A stretch of 64,000 nucleotides of DNA from Alloalcanivorax venustensis ISO4. Its GTDB lineage: Bacteria > Pseudomonadota > Gammaproteobacteria > Pseudomonadales > Alcanivoracaceae. This document shows positions 9,902 through 20,871 of this stretch, one piece after another; within the stretch, counting starts at the first letter, position 1, and each line of letters begins with the position of its first letter. The notes under the pieces were generated by a model. The model was not told the DNA's origin, searched no databases, and saw nothing but the letters and a program-made list of their open reading frames with translations. A program made the position numbers and the translations under genes. The DNA lies in NCBI RefSeq assembly GCF_015356855.1, contig NZ_ARXR01000008.1, positions 1-64,000 of the forward strand, given 5' to 3'.

Positions 9902-11986
9902 TTACCAGGCGTAGGAGGCGCCGGCGTAGAAGTGGCGGCCGGGGGCGGGCTCGAAGTAGCCGCGGTCAGCCGGGTCGGGCCGGTCGCTGTTGGCGTTGAT
10001 GCGCAAGTTGCTGAAGTACTCTTCGTCGAACAGATTGTTGACCCCGGCGTGCAGGGTCAGCTCGCCGCTGTTCAGCCGCCACGCCTTGCCGCCGCGCAGG
10101 CCGGCCACCACGTAGTCGTCCACTTCCGTTTCGTTGGTGTTCTCGGCGAACACGTCGCTGCTGTACTGGGCGTTGGCGATCAGGAACAGGCCGTCCAGGC
10201 CGCGCCAGGCGGCTTCCGCGAACAAGTGGTGGCGGGGCAGGCCGGGCAGCCGGTTGCCGCTCACGTCCTGGTCCTGCTGGTCGTCGTAGAACCGCTGGAA
10301 CTGGTAGTCGGAGTAGGTGTACGCGAGTGTCAGCGTCAGGGTGTCGGTGGTGAGGTGCTCCAGCATCAGCTCGGCGCCGTCGCGGCGGGTGCGCGCGGCG
10401 TTGTCGTAGAAGGTGCGCCCGCCCAGCTCGTAGGGGGTGATTTCGTCGCGCACCTCCACGCGGAACAGCGCCAGCTCGTAGAACAGCCGATCGCCCAGCT
10501 GGCCGCGACCGCCGATTTCCCGGTTCAGTGCTTTCTGCGGCTCCAGATCCGGGTTGAAGCCGCCGGCGCCGGAGGGGTTGGCGAGCTCGGTGAAGGTGGG
10601 CGTTTCGAAGGCGTTGCTGACCGTGGCGTAGACGCCGTGGCGGGGGTGGTAGCGCCAGTTCAGGCCGGCGCTGTAGCTGCTTTCGGTGAAGTCCTGGTCG
10701 CCGCTGTTGTCGCCGTCGGCGAGCAGGTCGTCGTCGATGTCCAGGCGCACCCGGTCGGCGCGGGCGCCCAGGGACAGGGTCAGGGTGTCGCTGAGGTCCG
10801 TGTCGGTCTGCACGAACACGCCGCCGGCGGTGGCGGTCTGGTCCTCGTCGGCGGTCAGGCCGGTGACCTGGCCGTCCGCGTTCACCGAGCGGCGCCCCCG
10901 GTCGTCGCGCTGCTGGTCCGCGTCCACGCCCACCAGGAAGCGGTGCGCCAGGCCGAACGCCTGCACCCGGTCCACGTACTCCAGGCGCACGCCGTAGAAC
11001 AGCCGCTCATAGTCGATCAGGCTGCTGCCGGGGAACGGCAGTTGCTGGGTGAAATCGCGCTGCGTGACGAACGCGCGGGCACGCAGCTCGCCGCCCAGGC
11101 TGCGGTCCCGGTAGAGCACGCCGAGGCGCTGCTGGCTGACTTCCTGGCCGGCGTCCAGCAGGTTGGCAAAGCGCGTCGCCTGGTCCCGGTCCTGTTCCAC
11201 CTGGGCGTGGGTCAGCCCGCCCGGGTCCTGGGCCGTCGGGGTGTCCATGGCGGTGAAAAAGAACTCGATGTCGCGGTGCTCGGAGAGCGCGCGGCCCACC
11301 CGCGAAGTGAGCAGATACTTCTCCATCTCGCTCTGCTCGCGCTGGCCCTGATAGCGCACGCCGGTGAGGCTCAGGTAGTGATGGTTGCCGCCGTCCGCGC
11401 CGCCCAGCTGCAGGTTGGTCTTGCGGAAGCCGTCGCTGCCGCCGGACACGCTGAAGCGCTGCGGGTAGACCAGGTCGGCGCCGCTGCGGGTGGTCATGTC
11501 CACCACGCCGCCGCTGGCGTTGCCGTACAGCACCGACGCCGGCCCGCGCAGTACGGTGATGGATTCCAGGGCGTCCAGGTCGATGGCGTCCACCTGGGAC
11601 TGGCCGTCGGGCAGGGTTTCCGGAAAGCCGTCCACGTTGAGGCGCAGGCCGCGCACCCCGAACGGCGCCCGCGCGCCGAAGCCGCGGCTGGACAGGCGCA
11701 GACCCTGGGCGAAGTTGTAGCGGTTCTGCAGATAGAGGCCCGGCACCCGCGCCAGGCTTTCGTCCAGTTGCAGGCCGGGCTGGCCCTGCTGGGTTTGCCG
11801 GGCGTCCACCACCGTGGCGGCGCCGGGCAGATCGGCCAGGTCGCGCTCCAGGCGCGTGCCGCTCACGGTCACCGTGTCCAGCCGGTTGCCGCCGTCGGCC
11901 GGCGGTTGCTGGGCCGTCGCCAGCGCCGGGAAAACAGAAAGTAGAAGGGCGGTCAGGCGCAATGACGGGCGATCCGGATGGCCCAT
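9902..11986 (-). CDS. TonB-dependent receptor resembling PqqU/YncD
   Basis: A 694-residue outer-membrane transporter. A signal peptide ends near ALATAQ (about 26). The plug domain contains VPGLYLQNRYNFAQGLRLSSRGFGAR and LRGPASVLYGNASGG, and the barrel ends ...GRHFYAGASYAW with an aromatic last residue. The plug sequence is close in pattern to E. coli YncD, now called PqqU, which imports the redox cofactor PQQ; siderophore or other cargo cannot be excluded. AAGGAG precedes the ATG. It lies 49 bases after pagL on the same strand, so the two are probably one transcript. Confidence 0.83.
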   Translation of the reverse strand: MGHPDRPSLRLTALLLSVFPALATAQQPPADGGNRLDTVTVSGTRLERDLADLPGAATVVDARQTQQGQPGLQLDESLARVPGLYLQNRYNFAQGLRLSSRGFGARAPFGVRGLRLNVDGFPETLPDGQSQVDAIDLDALESITVLRGPASVLYGNASGGVVDMTTRSGADLVYPQRFSVSGGSDGFRKTNLQLGGADGGNHHYLSLTGVRYQGQREQSEMEKYLLTSRVGRALSEHRDIEFFFTAMDTPTAQDPGGLTHAQVEQDRDQATRFANLLDAGQEVSQQRLGVLYRDRSLGGELRARAFVTQRDFTQQLPFPGSSLIDYERLFYGVRLEYVDRVQAFGLAHRFLVGVDADQQRDDRGRRSVNADGQVTGLTADEDQTATAGGVFVQTDTDLSDTLTLSLGARADRVRLDIDDDLLADGDNSGDQDFTESSYSAGLNWRYHPRHGVYATVSNAFETPTFTELANPSGAGGFNPDLEPQKALNREIGGRGQLGDRLFYELALFRVEVRDEITPYELGGRTFYDNAARTRRDGAELMLEHLTTDTLTLTLAYTYSDYQFQRFYDDQQDQDVSGNRLPGLPRHHLFAEAAWRGLDGLFLIANAQYSSDVFAENTNETEVDDYVVAGLRGGKAWRLNSGELTLHAGVNNLFDEEYFSNLRINANSDRPDPADRGYFEPAPGRHFYAGASYAW

Positions 11987-12035
11987 GGGCGAACTCCTTG
12001 TACGGCGTAGGGGCGGAAACGCCAGTGTGTTGGAT

Positions 12036-12575
12036 CTAGAAGTTATAGGCCAGGGTCACCGACGCCAGATTCATCCCCGGGTTGGGCTTGTAGAGCCGCG
12101 AGTTGGAGGTGTGCTGGCCGCGCAGCCCCAGTGTCAGCCGGTTGATCGGCGTCCAGGCCAGCTCCGCGTGGCTGGTGAACTGCAGATTGCCGCCCATGTC
12201 GTCATCGTCGATCACGCTGTGGGTCATATAGGAAGGCTGCACGCCCACCAGCAGGAACAGGCGCCGGCTGGGCCAGTTGATGCGCACCACCGGGCCGACG
12301 ATGTACACCTCGCTGCTGTTGGCCTCGCCGGCGGTGTCCTCGCCCTCCCAGCGCTCCACGCTCAGGTCCCAGTACGCCTGCACCCGGTCGGAGAAGAACG
12401 GCGCCACCGCATGCTCCTGCAGCCACGGCGACGGCCAGCGCCCGAACAGACTGTACAGGCGCAGGCCCTCGCCGCCGCCGGCGCGGACGCCCACGGTGGG
12501 GTCGGCATGGGCCGGTAGGTAAAGGGTCAATCCCAAAGCGATCAGACAAAGGCGCAAAATAAATGAAGGGTGCAT
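12036..12575 (-). CDS. pagL: Lipid A 3-O-deacylase PagL (acyloxyacyl hydrolase family)
   Basis: A 179-residue outer-membrane beta-barrel enzyme that removes the 3-O acyl chain from lipid A. A signal peptide ends around PAHA (about 24). The catalytic pair is visible as His155 and Ser157 in GQHTSNSRLYKPNPGMN, and the chain ends in a terminal Phe as barrel proteins do. I start it at 12575, where AGGA precedes ATG and a signal peptide follows; a longer reading frame would be made of REP sequence. It is followed on the same strand by the TonB receptor. Confidence 0.85.
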   Translation of the reverse strand: MHPSFILRLCLIALGLTLYLPAHADPTVGVRAGGGEGLRLYSLFGRWPSPWLQEHAVAPFFSDRVQAYWDLSVERWEGEDTAGEANSSEVYIVGPVVRINWPSRRLFLLVGVQPSYMTHSVIDDDDMGGNLQFTSHAELAWTPINRLTLGLRGQHTSNSRLYKPNPGMNLASVTLAYNF

Positions 12576-12625
12576 GTCCGTTCCTAACCCAGCGCGGTGG
12601 TGGCAGGGGAGAGTGCTAAATGGCC

Positions 12626-12822
12626 TTGTGGGAGCTTGCCTTGCAAGCGAAAGGCCGGCTTTGCCGGCCGGCAGGATGCCAGAGAGGGTGTTGTTTCCCG
12701 TTAGAGATGTCTCTGGGATCCTGCCGGGAGCTTTGCTCCCTTTCGCGGGCGGGGCCCGCTCCCACAAGGCTCGTCCCCACCAGGCAAGCAAGAAGCTTGC
12801 CGGCAGGATGCCCGAGACGCTG
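12626..12822. repeat. REP-like inverted pair (copy R3) plus extra fragment
   Basis: A full pair runs 12626-12767, from TTGTGGGAGC to CCCACAA, with CCAGAGAGG and GATGTCTCTGG around the centre. A further partial copy (GCCGGCAGGATGCCCGAGAC) follows at about 12799-12818. It lies upstream of pagL and downstream of the efflux operon, both on the minus strand. Confidence 0.82.
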
Positions 12823-12843
12823 TTCGATTATTGTTTTTATTTT

Positions 12844-14274
12844 TTAAGGGTTTCGGCCCGACAGCTGGATGGCGCGGTCGGGGAACACGCCGCCGCCCAG
12901 GGCCCGGTACAGGGTGATGCGGTTGGCCAGCTTCTGCAGGCGCACGGAAACCAGCTCCTGCTCCGCGCTCAGCAGCTCGCGGCGCGCGTCCAGCACCGCC
13001 AGGTAGTCGTCGGCGCCCTGTTCATAGCGGGCCTCCGCCAGGGCCAGACTGCGTCGGGTGGCGGTCACCAGCGCCTGTTGGGCCTGCTCCTGCTCGGTGA
13101 AGCTGCCGCGCGCCTGCAGCGCGTCGGAGACTTCCTGGAACGCGGTCTGGATGGTCTGCTCGTAGCGCGCCACGTTCTGGTCGCGGCGCACTTCCGCCAC
13201 GTCCAGGTTGGCCCGGTTACGGCCGCCGCTGAAGATCGGCAGGGAGATGCTCGGCGAGAACGACCAGCTCTCCGAGCCGCTCTCGAACAGACCGGACAGC
13301 TCGCTGCTGGCGGTGCCGGCGGAGCCGGTCAGGGCGATGCGCGGGAAGAACGCCGCCCGCGCCGCGCCGATATTGGCGTTGGCCGCTTTCAGGCTGTACT
13401 CCGCCTGCTGGATATCCGGCCGCTGGCGCAGCACCGCCGAGGGCACCCCGGCGGGGATTTCCGGCAGCGCCGCCAGTTCCGTGTCCAGGTCCTCCGCCGG
13501 GCTGTCCGGCAGCGGCGGCAGCGGGGCGCCCACCAGCACCGCCAGGGCGTTGCGGTCCTGGGCCACCAGCCGTTTGAAGCGGGCCTGGTTGGCGCGCGCG
13601 GTTTCCAGCGCCACTTCCGCCTGGCGCACTTCCAATTCCGAGCCCAGGCCCAGATCGAAGCGGCCTTTCACCAGGTCCACGGATTCCTGCTGCGCTTCCA
13701 CGGTCTCCCGGCTGATGCGCAGATTACGGCGGTCCGCCTGCAGCGTCAGGTAGGCGTTCGCCACCTCGGACACCAGGGTGATGTGGGCGCTGCGGCGCGC
13801 CTCCTCGGTGGCCAGATACTGCTGCAGCGCGGATTGCTTGAGGCTGCGCAGGCGGCCGAACAGGTCCACCTCGTAGGCGGCCACGCCCAGACCCACGCTG
13901 TACTGGGTCTGGATCTCGCTGTCGCCGGTCTGGCTCAGGTCCGCCGGCAGGCGCTGGCGGCTGCCGTCGCCGTCCACGGACAGCTCCGGGTAGAGCGCCG
14001 CGCCCTCGATGCGGTACTGAGCACGGGCCTCGGCCACGTCCAGCAGCGCCAGGCGCAGGTCCCGGTTGTTGCTCAGCGCGGTGCGGATCAACTGCTGCAG
14101 CTGCGGATCCTGGAACAGGGCTTCCCAGCCCGGCAGCACCAGTTGCTCGGCGATGCGTTCATCGTCGCCGGCGGTGGCGGGCACCGGTGAATCCGGCTGC
14201 TGGTAGTCCGGCGCCAGGGTGCAGCCGGCTACCGTCAGCGTGGCGAGCAGCGCGGTCAGGGCTTTACGGTTCAT
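12844..14274 (-). CDS. RND efflux outer-membrane lipoprotein (OprM/NodT family)
   Basis: A 476-residue outer-membrane channel of a tripartite pump. The signal peptide ends in the lipobox VAGC, so the mature protein is a lipoprotein starting at Cys18. Two repeated OEP domains follow, with the typical YEVDLFGRL segment and the second-domain [34 protein letters not shown]. The start overlaps the permease stop by four bases, so it is the last gene of the three-gene operon with the adaptor and the permease. It is similar in layout to MexAB-OprM and TtgABC. Confidence 0.93.
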   Translation of the reverse strand: MNRKALTALLATLTVAGCTLAPDYQQPDSPVPATAGDDERIAEQLVLPGWEALFQDPQLQQLIRTALSNNRDLRLALLDVAEARAQYRIEGAALYPELSVDGDGSRQRLPADLSQTGDSEIQTQYSVGLGVAAYEVDLFGRLRSLKQSALQQYLATEEARRSAHITLVSEVANAYLTLQADRRNLRISRETVEAQQESVDLVKGRFDLGLGSELEVRQAEVALETARANQARFKRLVAQDRNALAVLVGAPLPPLPDSPAEDLDTELAALPEIPAGVPSAVLRQRPDIQQAEYSLKAANANIGAARAAFFPRIALTGSAGTASSELSGLFESGSESWSFSPSISLPIFSGGRNRANLDVAEVRRDQNVARYEQTIQTAFQEVSDALQARGSFTEQEQAQQALVTATRRSLALAEARYEQGADDYLAVLDARRELLSAEQELVSVRLQKLANRITLYRALGGGVFPDRAIQLSGRNP

Positions 14275-17200
14275 TCTCGCGTCTCCGTCGATGGGCTGCT
14301 GCCCGCACCGGCTTTCTTGCCGGTCAGCGGCACGCCGGACAACCTGCGCACCACCACGTAGAACAGCGGGATAAAGAAGATCGCCAGCACCGTGGCGGCG
14401 GTGATACCGCCGAACACGCCGGTACCGATGGCGTTACGCGCGCCGGAGCCGGCGCCGCTGCTCAGCATCAACGGCGTCACACCGAGGCCGAACGCCAGCG
14501 ACGTCATCAGAATCGGACGCAACCGCATGCGGGTCGCTTCCAGGGTGGCGTCGAGCAGGGCGCGCCCCTGGTCCTCCAGATCCTTGGCGAATTCCGCGAT
14601 CAGAATCGCGTTCTTCGCCGACAGGCCGATGGTGGTCAGCAGCCCCACCTGGAAGAAGACGTCGTTTTCCAGCCCGCGCAGGGTGGCGCCGAGCACCGCG
14701 CCGATAATGCCCAGCGGCACCACCAGCATCACCGCGAACGGAATCGACCAGCTCTCATAGAGCGCCGCCAGGCTCAGGAACACCACCAGCAGCGACAGCG
14801 CGTACAGCAGCGGTGCCTGGTTGCCGGACTGGCGCTCCTGGAACGACAGCCCGGTCCATTCGTAGCCGATGCCCGCCGGCAGGTCCGCCGCCAGCGATTC
14901 CATCGCCGCCATGGCGTCACCGGTACTGTAGCCGGCCGCCGCGTTGCCCTGGATGTTCATCGACGAGAGGCCGTTGTAGCGCTCCAGCTGCGGCGAGCCG
15001 TAAATCCACTCGCCACTGGCGAAGGCCGAGAACGGCACCATTTCGCCGGTGTCGTTGCGCACGTACCAGTCGCCGATGTCCTCGGGCAGCATGCGGAAGG
15101 GCGCGTCGCCCTGCACATAGACCCGTTTCACCCGGCCCCGGTCGACGAAGTCGTTGACGTAGCTGGAGCCCCAGGCCACCGCCAGGGTGTTGTTGATCTG
15201 CGACAGCGAGATGCCCATCGCCTGCGCTTCCGCGCGGTCCACGTTGAGCTTGTACTGGGGCGTATCCGCCAGGCCGTTGTGGCGCACGCCGGTCAACGCC
15301 GGGTGCTGATTGGCGGCCGCCAGCAGCTGGTCGCGGGCCTCGGACAGCGCCTCGTGGCCCAGCCCGGATTGATCCTGCAGCTGGAAGTTAAAGCCGTCGG
15401 AGGTGCCCAGCGCCGGAATCGACGGCGGGTTGAGGGCGAAGATCACCGCCTCGCGAATGGTCGAGAAGTAGCCCATGGCGCGCTGCACCACATGCTGCAC
15501 GCCGTCCTCGGAGAGGTCCCGTTCCGACCAGTCCTTCAGGCGCACGAAGGCGATGCCCGAGTTCTGGCCCCGGCCGGCGAAGCTGAAGCCGGCCACGGTG
15601 AAGATCGATTCCACCGCGCCCTGTTCCTCATTGAGGAAGTAGTTCTCCATCTTCTTCAGCACTTCGATGGTCTGCCCCTGGGTGGAACCCACCGGCAGCT
15701 GCACCTGGGTCAGCATGATGCCCTGGTCTTCCTCGGGCAGGAACGCCGAGGGCAGGCGCATGAAGGCGAACGCCAGCACGCCGACAATCGCCACGTAGAT
15801 CAGCAGGTAGCGGCCACGGCGGCCGAGGATCTTCTCCACCTTGCCCTGGTAGCCGCGGCTGGCGCGGTCGAAGTTACGGTTGAACCAGCCGAAGAAGCCC
15901 TTGGTTTTCTGATGGTCGGCGTGGATCGGCTTGAGCATGGTGGCGCACAGCGCCGGCGTCAGGATCAACGCCACCAGCACCGACAGCACCATGGCGGAGA
16001 CAATGGTGATCGAGAACTGGCGGTAAATGGCGCCGGTGGAGCCGGGGAAGAACGCCATGGGAATAAACACCGCCGACAGCACCAGGGCGATGCCCACCAG
16101 CGCGCCGGTGATCTGGCCCATGGATTTGCGCGTCGCTTCCCGTGGCGAGAGGCCGTCCTCCACCATTACCCGTTCCACGTTCTCCACCACCACGATGGCG
16201 TCGTCCACCAACAGGCCGATGGCCAGCACCATGCCGAACATGGTCAGGGTGTTCACCGTGAAGCCGAACGCCAGCAGAATCGCGAAGGTGCCCAGCAACA
16301 CCACCGGCACGGCGATGGTGGGGATCAGCGTGGCGCGGAAATTCTGCAGGAACAGGAACATCACCAGGAACACCAGGGCGATGCCTTCAAACAGGGTTTT
16401 CACCACCTCCATGATCGAGATTTCCACGAACGGGGTGGTGTCGTAGGGGTAGGAGACCTCGATGTTGTCCGGGAACAGCGGGCGCAGCTCTTCCAGCTTG
16501 GCGCGCACCGCCTCGGCGGTGTCCAGGGCGTTGGCGCCGGTCGCCAGGTTGATACCCAGGCCCGCCGCCGGCGAGCCGTTGAAGCGGCCCTGCACCTGAT
16601 AGTTTTCCGAACCCAGCTCGACCCGGGCCACGTCACCCAGCAGCACCCGCGAGCCGTCGTCGTTGACGCGCAGCAGAATCTGCTTGAACTCGTCCGGGTC
16701 CTCCAGCCGCGTTTGCGCGATGATCGAGGCGTTCAGCTGCTGGCCTTCCACCGCCGGGGCGCCGCCCAGCTGGCCACCGGCCACCTGGTTGTTCTGCGCT
16801 TCCACCGCGGCGATAACGTCCGCCGGGGTCAGGTTGTACTGGTTCAGGTCGTCCGGGTTCAGCCAGATGCGCATCGCGTACTGCGAGCCGAACAGCTGGA
16901 TCTGGCCCACGCCCTGCACCCGGCTCATCGGGTCCTGCACATTGGCGGCGACGAAGTCGGCCAGGTCCGAACGGCTCATGGAGCCGTCCTTGGAGTTGAA
17001 CGCCATCACCATCAGGAACGAGTCCGAGGACTTGGTCACCTGCACACCCTGTTGCTGCACTTCCTGCGGCAGCAGCGGGGTGGCCAGCTGCAGCTTGTTC
17101 TGCACCTGCACCTGGGCGATGTCCGGGTTGGTGCCCGGCGCGAAGGTGATCGCGATCTGGGCGTTGCCCGCCGAATCACTGGTGGAGGTGATGTACAGCA

Positions 17201-17423
17201 GGTTGTCGATGCCGTTCATCTGCTGCTCGATCACCTGGGTGACCGAGTCTTCCACCACCTTCGCCGACGCCCCCGGGTAGGTGGCCTCGATGGTCACTTC
17301 CGGCGGCGCCACGGTGGGGTACTGCTCCACCGGCAGGTTGTAGATCGAAAGCACCCCGGCGAGCATCATCACGATGGCGATCACCCAGGCGAAAATCGGT
17401 CTGTCGATAAAAAAGCGTGCCAT
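14271..17423 (-). CDS. RND multidrug efflux permease (HAE1, MexB/AcrB type)
   Basis: A 1050-residue inner-membrane proton/drug antiporter. It begins [23 protein letters not shown] (first helix). The proton-relay motif [16 protein letters not shown] falls near residue 400, and the second half repeats the permease fold ([16 protein letters not shown]). The length matches AcrB and MexB. It sits between the adaptor (12 bases upstream) and the outer-membrane factor (overlapping). It probably exports solvents, antibiotics or other hydrophobic compounds; the substrate range cannot be deduced. Confidence 0.95.
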   Translation of the reverse strand: MARFFIDRPIFAWVIAIVMMLAGVLSIYNLPVEQYPTVAPPEVTIEATYPGASAKVVEDSVTQVIEQQMNGIDNLLYITSTSDSAGNAQIAITFAPGTNPDIAQVQVQNKLQLATPLLPQEVQQQGVQVTKSSDSFLMVMAFNSKDGSMSRSDLADFVAANVQDPMSRVQGVGQIQLFGSQYAMRIWLNPDDLNQYNLTPADVIAAVEAQNNQVAGGQLGGAPAVEGQQLNASIIAQTRLEDPDEFKQILLRVNDDGSRVLLGDVARVELGSENYQVQGRFNGSPAAGLGINLATGANALDTAEAVRAKLEELRPLFPDNIEVSYPYDTTPFVEISIMEVVKTLFEGIALVFLVMFLFLQNFRATLIPTIAVPVVLLGTFAILLAFGFTVNTLTMFGMVLAIGLLVDDAIVVVENVERVMVEDGLSPREATRKSMGQITGALVGIALVLSAVFIPMAFFPGSTGAIYRQFSITIVSAMVLSVLVALILTPALCATMLKPIHADHQKTKGFFGWFNRNFDRASRGYQGKVEKILGRRGRYLLIYVAIVGVLAFAFMRLPSAFLPEEDQGIMLTQVQLPVGSTQGQTIEVLKKMENYFLNEEQGAVESIFTVAGFSFAGRGQNSGIAFVRLKDWSERDLSEDGVQHVVQRAMGYFSTIREAVIFALNPPSIPALGTSDGFNFQLQDQSGLGHEALSEARDQLLAAANQHPALTGVRHNGLADTPQYKLNVDRAEAQAMGISLSQINNTLAVAWGSSYVNDFVDRGRVKRVYVQGDAPFRMLPEDIGDWYVRNDTGEMVPFSAFASGEWIYGSPQLERYNGLSSMNIQGNAAAGYSTGDAMAAMESLAADLPAGIGYEWTGLSFQERQSGNQAPLLYALSLLVVFLSLAALYESWSIPFAVMLVVPLGIIGAVLGATLRGLENDVFFQVGLLTTIGLSAKNAILIAEFAKDLEDQGRALLDATLEATRMRLRPILMTSLAFGLGVTPLMLSSGAGSGARNAIGTGVFGGITAATVLAIFFIPLFYVVVRRLSGVPLTGKKAGAGSSPSTETRE

Positions 17424-17435
17424 GATAATCCCCGA

Positions 17436-18704
17436 TTACTGGTTGTCGCCGCCACCCGACTGGGTGCCGCTGGACGCCGGGTTTTCGCCGTCGAGCCCTT
17501 CCTGCTGCTCTTTCTGCTTCTGCTCCGGCGGGGTTTCGCCTTTCTCCATTTGCGGGCCGGCTTCGGCGTCTTCCTCGTCCACTTTCACCGGTTTTACGGT
17601 CATGCCCGGCTGGATCTTCTGCAGACCCTCCACCACCAATCGGTCGCCGCCGCTCAGCCCTTCGGCGATCAGCCAGCGGTTGCCCACCGCGCGCTCGGTG
17701 GTCACGTTGCGGCGCTCCACCTGGTCGTTCTCATTGATCACCATGGCCGTGGCCTGGCCGGTGGAGTCCCGGGCGATGCCTTTCTGCGGCACCAGAATCG
17801 CTTCGCTGCGCTCGCCCTCGGGCAGCTTGGCGCGCACGAACATGCCCGGCAGCAGGTCGCCGTCCGGGTTGGGGAACAGGGCCCGCAGGGTCACCGAGCC
17901 GGTGCTTTCTTCCACCGCGTATTCGGAGAACTGCAGCACGCCTTCTTCCTGATACTCGCTGCCGTCTTCCATCAGCAGGGTGACCCGGGCTTTGTCCTCG
18001 CCGACCTTTTCCAGCTCGCCGTTTTCCAGCGCCTGGCGCAGGCGGCGCAGCTCGCGGGCGGACTGGGTCAGGTCCACGTAGATCGGGTCCAGCTGACGAA
18101 TGGTCGCCAGGGATTGCGCCTGGTTGGCGGTCACCAGCGCCCCGGCGGTCACCGTGGAACGGCCGATGCGGCCGCTGATCGGTGCTTCCAGGGTGGTGTA
18201 GTCCAGGTTGGTGCGGGCGCTGCTCAGCGCCGCCCGGGCCGCCGCCACCTGGGCCTCGTTTTCGCCCAGTGCCGCTTCCGCCTCGTCATACTCCTGCTGG
18301 CTCACCGCTTTCATATCCAGCAGCTTCTCGAACCGCTGGGCGCGCAGCCGGGTGGACTTCAGGGTCGCCTGGGCGCGCGCCAGCTCGGCCCGGGCGCTCT
18401 CCACATCCGCCTGGTAGAGGCTGTCGTCGATGCGGTAGAGCGGCTCGCCTTTTTCCACCAGCTGGCCTTCCTCGAACAGCCGCTCTTCGATGATGCCGTT
18501 GACCTGCGGGCGCACCTCGGCCACCTGGTGCGGGGTGGTGCGGCCGGGCAACTCGCTGGTGATGGTGAACGGCTCCGGTTCAACGGTGATAAAGCCGGCT
18601 TCCGGCGGCGGCCGGTCGCCGCCCGCCTGGTCGTCGCCGCCGCAGGCCGCGAGGGCGAGACTGAGAAATAGGGCAATCGGTAAAGCAACCGGAGCTGTGC
18701 GCAT
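17436..18704 (-). CDS. RND efflux periplasmic adaptor (MexA/AcrA type)
   Basis: A 422-residue membrane fusion lipoprotein that couples the permease to the outer-membrane channel. The signal peptide ends with the lipobox LAAC, giving a lipidated Cys near residue 20. The biotinyl-lipoyl-like halves (VAEVRPQVNGIIEERLF and LDYTTLEAPISGRIGRS) flank a coiled-coil hairpin, and the C-terminal tail is Gln/Glu/Gly-rich. The ATG at 18704 follows GAGG; an upstream in-frame start would run into the operator. First gene of the operon and divergent from the TetR gene. Confidence 0.94.
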   Translation of the reverse strand: MRTAPVALPIALFLSLALAACGGDDQAGGDRPPPEAGFITVEPEPFTITSELPGRTTPHQVAEVRPQVNGIIEERLFEEGQLVEKGEPLYRIDDSLYQADVESARAELARAQATLKSTRLRAQRFEKLLDMKAVSQQEYDEAEAALGENEAQVAAARAALSSARTNLDYTTLEAPISGRIGRSTVTAGALVTANQAQSLATIRQLDPIYVDLTQSARELRRLRQALENGELEKVGEDKARVTLLMEDGSEYQEEGVLQFSEYAVEESTGSVTLRALFPNPDGDLLPGMFVRAKLPEGERSEAILVPQKGIARDSTGQATAMVINENDQVERRNVTTERAVGNRWLIAEGLSGGDRLVVEGLQKIQPGMTVKPVKVDEEDAEAGPQMEKGETPPEQKQKEQQEGLDGENPASSGTQSGGGDNQ

Positions 18705-18753
18705 GGGAACCTCGGTTTTTCTATTAAAAGCGGATGGAAAAACAGCTTGGGAG

Positions 18754-18781
18754 TATACATACATTCAAAAACGTATGTATA
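18754..18781. promoter_or_regulatory. Operator palindrome between the efflux operon and its TetR gene
   Basis: TATACATAC (18754-18762) and GTATGTATA (18773-18781) form a perfect 9-bp inverted repeat with a 10-base centre. It resembles the AcrR/TtgR operators of other RND pumps (TACATACATT...). It sits in the 124-base divergent space, well placed to repress both directions. Confidence 0.75.
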
Positions 18782-18828
18782 GTGAATAAAGGATGAATCC
18801 TTAGCCACGAACGACCCAGGAGCAGCCG

Positions 18829-19464
18829 ATGGCCAGGCGCACCAAGGCGGAAGCCCTCGAAACCCGCGAGCAGATCATCGATGCCGCCGAGCGCGTGTTT
18901 CACAAGAAAGGGGTGTCCCGCTCTTCCCTGAGTGACATCGCCGAGGAGGCGGGCGTCACCCGTGGTGCGATCTACTGGCACTTCAAGAACAAGCACGATG
19001 TCTTCGTCGCCATGACCGAACGGCACCGTCTGCCCATGGAGTCCCTCTCCCAACAGGCGGAAAGCCCGGACGAGACCGACCCGCTGGGCAAGCTCCGCGA
19101 GCTGCTGGTTTACGTGCTCCACGATACCGTGCGAGATCCGTGCCGGAAACGCGTGTTTGAAATTATCTTCCACAAATGCGAGTTCACCGCCCAGACCGAC
19201 CCGCTCATGGCCCGCCAGCAGGAAACCTACCTGGACGGCTCGGACAAGATCCGCCGCACCCTCAATAACGCCATCGCCCAGGGCCAGCTGCCCGACACCC
19301 TCAACATCGAGCGTGCCATCACCATGTTGCACGTGCAGATGACCGGTATGCTCTACACCTGGCTGCTGATCCCCGACTCCTTCGATCTGGAAGCCGAGGC
19401 CGAACACTTCGTTGACTGCTACCTCGGCAGCCTGCGCGAATGCCCCTCCCTGTCCGGTCAGTAA
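18829..19464 (+). CDS. TetR family repressor of the RND efflux operon (AcrR/TtgR type)
   Basis: A 211-residue regulator. The N-terminal helix-turn-helix reads SLSDIAEEAGVTRGAIYWHFKNKHDVF (about residues 34-60), which is near-diagnostic of the AcrR/TtgR/SmeT group, and the C-terminal ligand domain is of usual length. It is divergent from the adaptor gene with a 28-base operator palindrome between. It most likely releases DNA when pump substrates bind. Its stop codon is at 19462-19464, immediately before promoter site 2 of the acyl-CoA dehydrogenase operon. Confidence 0.92.
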   Translation: MARRTKAEALETREQIIDAAERVFHKKGVSRSSLSDIAEEAGVTRGAIYWHFKNKHDVFVAMTERHRLPMESLSQQAESPDETDPLGKLRELLVYVLHDTVRDPCRKRVFEIIFHKCEFTAQTDPLMARQQETYLDGSDKIRRTLNNAIAQGQLPDTLNIERAITMLHVQMTGMLYTWLLIPDSFDLEAEAEHFVDCYLGSLRECPSLSGQ

Positions 19465-19517
19465 TTTCGGAACATCGTTCCGAAAAATTTGACGCGACCA
19501 TCCGGTCATGCCACATT
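19465..19517 (+). promoter_or_regulatory. Promoter with shared lipid-gene box (site 2)
   Basis: A near-perfect palindrome, TTTCGGAAC-ATC with its inverted half GTTCCGAAA (19465-19485), contains box GGAAC-ATC-GTTCC (19469-19481). After 7 bp comes TTGACG (19489-19494) and, 17 bp later, CACATT (19512-19517). It is the most symmetrical of the five sites and drives the ACAD-SDR-kinase genes. Confidence 0.65.
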
Positions 19518-19574
19518 TCGGGGCCGATTCGAATGCCAGAATAAACACGAGATAACCTCGAGGAGAGCCCCCCG

Positions 19575-20777
<1,203 letters not shown>

Positions 20778-20780
20778 ACC

Positions 20781-20853
20781 AGCTGCAAGCCACGAGCCGC
20801 AAGCTACAAGCCGGCACGGGGCCGCTTGCCGCTTGTAGCTTGAGGCTTGCAGC
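20781..20853. repeat. Heptamer inverted array, family A (copy A2)
   Basis: Left arm: tandem 7-mers GCTGCAA, GCCACGA, GCCGCAA, GCTACAA. Right arm, read on the other strand: GCTGCAA, GCCTCAA, GCTACAA, GCGGCAA. The two arms face each other around GGCACGGGG. It lies inside the ACAD-SDR gap. Confidence 0.8.
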
Positions 20854-20871
20854 CCTCCGAAGGAGATCCCT

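Noticed and set aside
14187-18671. Very long open frame (1494 codons) on the plus strand
   Set aside because: It lies antisense to the RND permease and adaptor genes; its Arg/His/Gln-rich composition is typical of a frame shadow in GC-rich DNA.
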